64,000 nt of DNA from Bryobacterales bacterium (lineage in GTDB: Bacteria > Acidobacteriota > Terriglobia > Bryobacterales > Bryobacteraceae): assembly GCA_009697505.1 (NCBI GenBank), contig SHUD01000001.1:62001-126000 (forward strand), read 5' to 3'. Positions 58,471 to 64,000 of this stretch are shown one piece after another. The notes beneath the pieces were generated by a model. It searched no databases, was not told the origin of the DNA, and worked only from the letters and a program-made list of their open reading frames with translations. Positions within the stretch are counted from its first letter, which is position 1; each line of letters begins with the position of its first letter. Both the position numbers and the translations under genes were made by a program.

Positions 58471-59436
58471 ATGAGGATTTTCGCCGCCATCGTCTGTGTT
58501 CTCATTGCTGTCACGGCGACAGCTCAGGCGCCCGCGCCCAAACACACGGTCACGCCGGAAGAGTACGAACGCTGGAAGAAGGACCTTTCCAACTGGGGCC
58601 GCTGGGGCAAGGACGATCAGATCGGCGCCCTCAATCTGATTACGCCGGCCAAGAGAAAACAAGCGGCGGGTCTGGTGAAGGAAGGCACGGCGGTGTCCAT
58701 GGCCAGCGATGTCGATACCGTTCCGGCGGTCGATAATCCCAGCCCATATGAGGTCAAGATGCTGTCGATTGGAACGGACCGAATCGCGATCTCTTATCAC
58801 GGAATTACCCACACACACTTGGATTCCCTGGCCCACATCAACGATCAGGGCGTGTTCTACAACGGCTACAAGCCAGATCCCAACGCCGTGTTGAAAGACG
58901 GCCACGCGAAGAACTCCATCCACAACCTCAAGAACGGGATCTTCACGCGCGGCGTCCTTATCGATATCCCGCGGCTCAAAGGAGTTCCGTATCTGGAACC
59001 GGGCACGCCCATCTACGTGGAGGACCTGGAGGCCTGGGAAAAAAAGGCGGGGATCAAGGTAGCGGCCGGCGACGCGCTGTTCGTGCGCACGGGCGTATGG
59101 GCGCGCCGCAAGGCAGTGGGACCGTGGCTGCGCGGCCGGGCCGAAGGGGGCCGGTCGGCGGGGCTCGATCCCTCGGTCATTCCCTGGCTGAAGAAGCGGG
59201 ACATCGCGATCCTCGGCAGCGACCATCCGCAATACGTATCTCCGTCGCCTCTCCGCGGAGCGGTGCATGACTTTGCGTTGCTGTACCTGGGCGTGCACCT
59301 TTTCGATAACTGCGATCTGGAGGCTCTGGCGGATGCGGCGGCGGCCCGCAACCGTTGGGAGTTTCTGCTGACCGCGGCTCCGCTCCCCATTCGCGGCGGC
59401 ACGGGTTCGCCGGCCAATCCCATCGCGACGTTTTGA
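58471..59436 (+). CDS. Secreted cyclase-family protein (kynurenine-formamidase-like)
   Basis: The 321-residue protein has a signal peptide ending T-A-Q-A. The cyclase/PF04199 metal site is visible as H-G-I-T-H-T-H-L-D-S-L-A-H near residues 110-122, where the family has H-x-G-T-H-x-D. F-V-R-T-G-V-W occurs near residue 204. Family members hydrolyse N-formylkynurenine or cyclise small acids. The export signal is unusual for a metabolic hydrolase and suggests an extracellular substrate. The gene starts 63 bases from the divergent heme protein gene. Confidence 0.85.
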   Translation: MRIFAAIVCVLIAVTATAQAPAPKHTVTPEEYERWKKDLSNWGRWGKDDQIGALNLITPAKRKQAAGLVKEGTAVSMASDVDTVPAVDNPSPYEVKMLSIGTDRIAISYHGITHTHLDSLAHINDQGVFYNGYKPDPNAVLKDGHAKNSIHNLKNGIFTRGVLIDIPRLKGVPYLEPGTPIYVEDLEAWEKKAGIKVAAGDALFVRTGVWARRKAVGPWLRGRAEGGRSAGLDPSVIPWLKKRDIAILGSDHPQYVSPSPLRGAVHDFALLYLGVHLFDNCDLEALADAAAARNRWEFLLTAAPLPIRGGTGSPANPIATF

Positions 59437-59487
59437 GGCACAACGTGAGGCACAACGTGAATTTCGACCCAGAAAGGGCTAACGAAA

Positions 59488-60259
59488 ATGACAGCAATCA
59501 AAATTGCAGCCGGTAGCCTGGCGGCGGGCATCTGCGCGACGCTCATTTTCGCCCAGGACGGCGCACCGGCAGGGCGTGGCCGGGGCGGTCCAGCGCAATA
59601 TTGGTGGGTGAACAAGACCGCCGGCGGCCGCCCGGCGCGGATCCATCGTGAACGTCATGAAGGGCACCATCTTTTCCTACGACGTCACCGGCAGCCAGAA
59701 TGCGCTTTGGGTCGAGGTCAACCCCACCAACTATAAGACGGTCTACCCCGCCGGCGGCCCCCCGCCCGCGCCGAGCAAAGACGGCAAAGTGGTGAAAGTA
59801 TCGTTCAACCATGCCCCCGCTGCTTACACCAAGCCGAACCAGCTCGAATGGAACACCTTCGATGACGGCATCGCCAAATGCGCGAAGCCCGGTCCGGTCG
59901 TGCTGGACGATCACATCTTCGCCGCTCCGCTGCTCGGCTATGTCAATCCCGCCGACAACCAATGCGGCACGGGCCGGGGCAATATCGGCGGCGGACCCAA
60001 CCAGCCCGATGCCCCCGCCTTCAACCCCCGTTCCACCTTCGGGCATGTGCACCCGGGTCCGGCGGAATGGTGGATTGTGCAGGTGGGCGCCATCAGCGGC
60101 AAGTTCGAAAACGCGGGCGAATACCACGCCGTGGAAGGGGATGTACTTTATGCCGCGCCCATGACCTGGCACCAGATGGCCGCCGAAGCCCCATCGGGCC
60201 CGTCGGTCCGCCTGGCAATGGGTGGCTATGCGCTCATCAATATGAACATTACCGAATGA
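59488..60259 (+). pseudogene. Secreted cupin-fold protein gene with a frameshift
   Basis: The first 47 codons encode a signal peptide and mature start (Q-Y-W-W-V-N-K-T-A-G-G). A one-base shift somewhere in 59612-59640 then moves the frame, which continues from G-S-I-V-N-V-M-K-G-T-I-F to a complete cupin with F-G-H-V-H-P-G-P-A-E-W-W and W-H-Q-M. A GTG at 59648 could start the second part, but it would lack export. The intact product would be about 256 residues. It lies downstream of the cyclase gene. Confidence 0.75.
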
Positions 60260-60340
60260 ACAATACCGAAAGCGCCGGCAACGCCGGAGCGCGGCAATAG
60301 GGAAGACGCAGTGGCGGCGGCGCGTCCAAGCGCCCCGCGG

Positions 60341-61651
60341 CTACTTCTTTGGTTTCCCGGCCGCTTTCTTCAGCGGGATATTCTCATCGGTCCAATTCAG
60401 GATCACATCGGCGACATCGAGATGATTGGTCCCCAGCATCATCATGTGCGTCGTACCTTTGAACACGGGATTTTTGACCTCGTCCAGCTTGATGTATTCG
60501 GCCTTGGCGGACCCGTGGCCCTCGGCGCGCCGCGCGTTGATCTGGTCGACCGTGGTCTGGCACACTTCGCTGGTGGCGGTATAGTTGCCCTTCAGCGCCA
60601 GATACGGGATGGTGTCGAAATCCCCGGCCTTTAATCCGCTGTTGGGAAGCGAGCACGATCCTTCGATCGTCACCAATCCTTTGAGCAGGCCGAGATGGCC
60701 GCGCTCCTTCAGAATCCGCACCATATGGTGGCCCATGGCGCCCGATTGTGAGTGCGTCGCGACCACCGCGCCCCCGAGTTTTTCCACCAGCAGCGCCAGA
60801 TCCAGCGGCGTCCAGGTGTTGGCCGGAGCGATTTCCTTAGGTTCGCAGGCGTTGCAGATCGATCCCGGCAGAGTAACTTCCGAGTTCGGAACCAGTTGTT
60901 TGTAGTATTCGAGCGCCAGGTAATCGTTCGGTCCCGCCGGGGCCTGGCCGATCGCTCCGCTGCGCGCGGCAACGCTGGAATCTCCGGCTGCGAGGGGATA
61001 CGCCGGAATGTAGTCGTTTCCGTGCACGGCGCCATCGGTCTGCGGATCGGCCGCATCGCTGTGCCGGATCAGCTTGCCCGTCAGAATGTTCGAGCCCGGC
61101 GGGTCCAGGTGGCCGAACCATCTCGTCCATGCTCCGTTATCGGTGATTCTTGGGAACCCCGGCAGTAAGGCCATTCCGCCTTTGACATCGCCGTTGCGGA
61201 TCATCGCGGCTCCCTCCTGAATTACGGACTCGTCGAAGCCGGAGCGGCCGCGTCCGGCCTGATCGACCAGATACGTCGAGATGCCCTTGCGCACGAAATA
61301 CGGATACCAGCCTTCCCGGCCGTCCGGCGTCGATTCGAGACAGGCTGCCGTGTGTTAAGATCCGTGCACCATGATCACGGGAGGCATGCCGCGCTTCTTG
61401 GTCTGCGGAATCTGGAATTGCACATACATCTGCCCGATGATAATCTGATTGGGCGTCAGTTCGGGATCGTTGAGCGTGGGCTCGGGGGCGTAGGCGGTGA
61501 CCTTCGGCACGCCACCTATGTAGAAGCTGCCCTGATCTTCGATCACCAGCGGCTTGGTCAGGAACTTCTTCATCTTGGGAGCCTCCTCGGCGGCGGCCAG
61601 TCCAGCCAGCGCGAGGAACGAAATCGCGAATCGAATCCAGATATTGTTCAT
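60341..61651 (-). pseudogene. Secreted alpha/beta-hydrolase gene with an in-frame stop
   Basis: From the ATG at 61651 a signal peptide (ending G-L-A-A-A) leads into an esterase-like fold up to V-I-M-V-H-G-S, the oxyanion-hole phrase. There a TAA (61355-61357) stops it. The same frame then resumes with H-T-A-A-C-L-E-S-T-P-D-G-R-E-G-W and runs unbroken to 60341, including the nucleophile-elbow-like T-H-S-Q-S-G-A and the last His region. Without the stop, the product would have 436 residues. No enzyme is made unless the stop is read through or is an error. Confidence 0.8.
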
Positions 61652-61730
61652 GAGTTACTCCAGCGTGAGTGTACTCCTTCCCGTCGCGAAAAGCGCCCGG
61701 GTGAGGGTGCGACGAGGCCGGTGCGGGGCC

Positions 61731-62378
61731 TCATTCCTTACGTAAGGTGAGGCTTATCTCCGGATTCAGCCCCGCTGCGCTTGGGGATGGCTGGTCGCCG
61801 CCATACTCCGGAATGTTCCTCTGGAATACGCGAAAAACATGGTTATACCCGGTGACGTGATCCTTCCCGTCGGGACCCTTCTCGGTAACCTCAGGATTCT
61901 TGCCCAGAACGGCGATCGCCTGGGCGCGGTCCGCGATCAACACCAAGGTCGCTTCGTACAGTTTGCCGCCGATCTTAATCCGCACCCGGGGATCGCGGGC
62001 CACGTTGGCGGTCCAGGCCTTGTCGTTGGGAAATTGCAGGTCCATGCGGTGTTGATGCGACCGGATGTAGAGCTGGCCATTGCGGGGAAATGGCACGGTC
62101 CGGACGGAGTGCGGAATGAGATAGCGCGTTCGCGTTTCCACCAGGACGGTGTTCAGGTCTCGCCCCGGGTGTTCCACGGTTCGGACGAACGACCAGTCGG
62201 TGACCGGCGCGGTGACCAGGTCGCCTTTAACCCACAATCCGGGCCAAGCGAGCATATCGTGGGCGCGCAGGTCGTTCAAATCGAGATATTGCGGTTCAAG
62301 GCCGGTCATGCGCAATGTCAAGATCGTCAAGGCCAGGAAAGCCACGATGAGCACCGTGCCTTTCTTGATGAGCTTCAT
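61731..62378 (-). CDS. Membrane-anchored protein with FMN-split-barrel-like fold, paralogue A
   Basis: The 215-residue protein from the ATG at 62378 (after GGAGG) has one N-terminal helix (about residues 8-24). The beta-rich domain holds P-G-L-W-V-K-G-D, A-P-V-T-D-W-S-F, and D-P-R-V-R-I-K-I-G-G-K-L-Y, as in pyridoxamine-oxidase-like split barrels. Flavin binding is inferred. A paralogue is divergent at 62481. Confidence 0.68.
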   Translation of the reverse strand: MKLIKKGTVLIVAFLALTILTLRMTGLEPQYLDLNDLRAHDMLAWPGLWVKGDLVTAPVTDWSFVRTVEHPGRDLNTVLVETRTRYLIPHSVRTVPFPRNGQLYIRSHQHRMDLQFPNDKAWTANVARDPRVRIKIGGKLYEATLVLIADRAQAIAVLGKNPEVTEKGPDGKDHVTGYNHVFRVFQRNIPEYGGDQPSPSAAGLNPEISLTLRKE

Positions 62379-62424
62379 ATGCCTGCCTCCTAGCGAGCCA
62401 AGATTACGAGAAGACGTTTCTTGC

Positions 62425-62440
62425 GTATTGTATAATCTTC
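62425..62440 (+). promoter_or_regulatory. Candidate -10 element between the divergent paralogues
   Basis: The 102-base gap between the two starts contains a perfect TATAAT at 62431-62436. On the other strand the same stretch reads ATTATACA. No good -35 is visible at the standard distance. It may serve the plus-strand gene at 62481. Confidence 0.4.
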
Positions 62441-62480
62441 TCTCAGTGAGCAGGGCCAAGGTCGCCCGCTAGGAGACCGC

Positions 62481-62978
62481 ATGAAGAAGGCTTTTAAGTT
62501 TCTGGGAGTAATTTTAGGTGGTTTGGTGCTCTTGGTAGTCGTGGTGCTGCCTATTACCGGTTTTGAACCTCACGGCAGAACGCCCGGTTTATGGCTCAAA
62601 GGCGATGTGGTCACCGCGCCGGTCACCGACTGGTCGTTTGTCGATGCGATCGAAACCATAAAGCTCCAGACCAGTACCCAGTATCTGCTTCCGCACTCGG
62701 TAACGACGTACTGTGTCTCCGCGAACGGGCAGCTCTACATCACTTCGCTGTACCGCGCGGGCATGACGTATCCAGCGGGCCGGAGCTGGAACACCGATGT
62801 GGCCCGCGATCCCCGCGTGCGTATCAAAATCGGCGACAAGGTGTATGACCGCAAGTTGGTGTTCGTGAGCGATCCAGCCGAGTACGAAGCTGCCTTCCAG
62901 GCGAAAAGGAAAAAGTACCCCAAGCAGGTGATACCGCCGGGCGCGAAATTTATGATTTTTCACGCGGTGGAAAGCTAG
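62481..62978 (+). CDS. Membrane-anchored protein with FMN-split-barrel-like fold, paralogue B
   Basis: The 165-residue protein has a membrane helix (about 7-26) and the same P-G-L-W-L-K-G-D, A-P-V-T-D-W-S-F and D-P-R-V-R-I-K-I-G phrases as the divergent neighbour, but it is shorter and lacks the internal insertion. The pair arose by duplication with inversion. The function is unknown. Confidence 0.7.
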   Translation: MKKAFKFLGVILGGLVLLVVVVLPITGFEPHGRTPGLWLKGDVVTAPVTDWSFVDAIETIKLQTSTQYLLPHSVTTYCVSANGQLYITSLYRAGMTYPAGRSWNTDVARDPRVRIKIGDKVYDRKLVFVSDPAEYEAAFQAKRKKYPKQVIPPGAKFMIFHAVES

Positions 62979-63065
62979 GGCATCTCCGGGCGGCCGGGCA
63001 GACTCCTACCCTCCTCGAATGCGCATCTGATGCCGGCGGACGTTGGGCAGGAAAAGCCGGTAGGA

Positions 63066-63986
63066 ATGGAAGGCATGAAAATCGTCATCACCGGCGCGAA
63101 CGGCGCCGTCGGCCAAGCCATTCTGCGCTGCGGAGCGGGACAGGCGTCGTTGGACACGCTGGTGGCCGCGGTCCGTTCCGAACGCGCCGCCGGTGAAATT
63201 CGGCCGCTGCTGAGCGAGCGGAATAGCGTGGCCCTGATCTCTTTCGGCGATCCCGCCAGTCTGGACGCCGCGTTGCAGGGGGCTTCGGCGGTCATTCACC
63301 TGGCGGGAATTCTCTTCGAGCGGCCGGATTCGTCATACGTACAAGCGAACGTCGAGTCGGCCCGCGGCGTCGTGGAAGCCGCGAAGCGATGCAGCGTGGC
63401 GAAAGTGGTCTTGATCAGCGCCACGGGTGCCGATGAGACCTCTTCTAACGGCTACTACCGCACCAAGGGGCAGGCGGAGGCGTTGGTGCGCGCCTCCGGC
63501 CTGCACTATACGATCTTGCGCGCGCCGCTTCTGCTGGGGCCGGAGACCGAAGGCGGGGCGGCACTGGTGCGCAATGCGAGCGGCGGCAAAGCCAAGCTGA
63601 TCGGCGGCGGCCACCACTATCAACAACCTCTCTATGTGGATGATCTGGCGCGAGCGGCCCTCGCCGCCACGCAGCCTTCGGTAGCGGATGATCGCACGCT
63701 GGACCTGGTGGGTCCCGTTTCGCTGCCTGATCGTGAACTGGTGGAACGGGCCGCCAAGCGGCTAGGCCGCACCGTGAAGATCAGTTCCATTCCCAAGGGA
63801 TTGCTTAAGTTTGGACTGACCCTTCGCGGGCGCTCCAACGGCCCCGGATTTTCGTTGGCGGTTCTCGAAGTGATCACGGCGGACACCCGTCTGGACCCGC
63901 AACCCGCCGCCAGTGCCTTGGGAATCCGCCTGACGGGCATCGACGAGATGATCCAAAACAGTTTAGGACCGGAGCAAAAAAAATGA
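63066..63986 (+). CDS. NAD(P)-binding atypical SDR protein
   Basis: The protein of about 306 residues has an extended Rossmann fold with I-T-G-A-N-G-A-V-G-Q near the N-terminus. Other parts fit NDUFA9/NmrA-like atypical SDRs: V-I-H-L-A-G-I, V-L-I-S-A-T-G-A, and a Y-Y-R-T-K-G-Q-A-E catalytic-like phrase. The start is either the ATG at 63066 or that at 63075; both fit. The stop overlaps the next ATG as ATGA. Confidence 0.83.
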   Translation: MEGMKIVITGANGAVGQAILRCGAGQASLDTLVAAVRSERAAGEIRPLLSERNSVALISFGDPASLDAALQGASAVIHLAGILFERPDSSYVQANVESARGVVEAAKRCSVAKVVLISATGADETSSNGYYRTKGQAEALVRASGLHYTILRAPLLLGPETEGGAALVRNASGGKAKLIGGGHHYQQPLYVDDLARAALAATQPSVADDRTLDLVGPVSLPDRELVERAAKRLGRTVKISSIPKGLLKFGLTLRGRSNGPGFSLAVLEVITADTRLDPQPAASALGIRLTGIDEMIQNSLGPEQKK

Positions 63987-64000
63987 GCCAAGCACAATCT
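63983..64000 (+). CDS. Start of an unidentified gene, cut by the window end
   Basis: An ATG at 63983 overlaps the preceding stop (ATGA) and begins a frame M-S-Q-A-Q-S that runs off the window. The overlap is the only evidence; nothing can be said of the product. Confidence 0.4.

Noticed and set aside
57053..58474. Plus-strand frame of 473 codons opposite the single-heme protein gene
   Set aside because: Shadow frame: the minus strand carries the C-x-x-C-H motif and signal peptide.
1..64000. CRISPR array, prophage, integrase or insertion sequence
   Set aside because: No regularly spaced repeats, no transposase/integrase motifs and no terminal repeats flanking a transposase gene were found by reading both strands.

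Overview
The window is a gene-dense, high-GC (about 60 percent by eye) chromosomal segment from a Gram-negative bacterium. It looks like an Acidobacteriota member near the Solibacter/Bryobacter lineage. This placement is inferred from the mix of genes: lpxA and rfbB/rfbC (lipopolysaccharide), a PilM/N/O-type system, DUF6152 and other secreted proteins typical of acidobacterial genomes, orphan substrate-binding proteins, CxxCH secreted proteins and many small unlinked housekeeping genes. No rRNA, tRNA, CRISPR array, transposase or phage gene was recognised.

Layout. 1-9.3 kb: 3' end of dnaE, then accA, ada, rpmB, dgt, a TPR membrane protein, a decayed hicAB locus, an XRE/periplasmic-binding-like regulator, secreted proteins and a membrane-anchored methyltransferase. 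9.4-17.6 kb: a type II secretion/type IV pilus-like operon (gspF, gspE, pilM, pilN, pilO, a PilP/GspC-like protein and a Pro/Gly/Asn/Gln-rich pseudopilin), with a broken HEPN gene and its partner between gspF and gspE. 17.6-28.8 kb: envelope genes (rfbB, rfbC, lpxA, ugd), a coxIII-like gene, gamma-glutamyltransferase, a second damaged hicAB, an SDR enzyme, a YihY-family protein and a SirB1-family protein. 28.8-40.4 kb: yggX, a duplicated pair of secreted-protein genes split by a YdjM-like gene, a YprB-like exonuclease, HU with promoter and terminator, tatA (59 aa), a 55-aa basic protein coupled to a Rieske protein, mutM, folP, mtnA, a TlpA-like protein and a DSD1-family PLP enzyme. 40.5-49.1 kb: an FAD/Fe-S dehydrogenase, a higA relic, a tightly coupled operon of MFS transporter, unusual 4Fe-4S protein and Cys-rich protein, then two tandem orphan ModA-like binding proteins. 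49.2-64 kb: secreted heme and non-heme proteins, an RND pump, an aromatic-acid-type MFS transporter facing a gentisate 1,2-dioxygenase-like gene, a cyclase-family enzyme, two broken secreted enzymes, two divergent paralogous membrane-anchored proteins and an NAD-binding protein.

Two themes stand out. First, toxin-antitoxin-type loci are repeatedly broken: hicA truncated and hicB frameshifted near 5.5-6.1 kb, HEPN frameshifted at 10.7 kb, hicA with an in-frame stop at 24.5 kb, and higA frameshifted with an internal deletion at 43.4 kb. Several secreted-protein genes are also interrupted, while the long core genes are open throughout. That argues for real decay of dispensable genes rather than uniform sequencing error, though reads are needed to settle it. 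Second, the best candidate for an undescribed system is the 43.7-46.6 kb operon, whose three genes overlap by ATGA junctions and pair an organic-acid-type transporter with two Cys-rich proteins of unknown function, downstream of a large FAD/Fe-S dehydrogenase.
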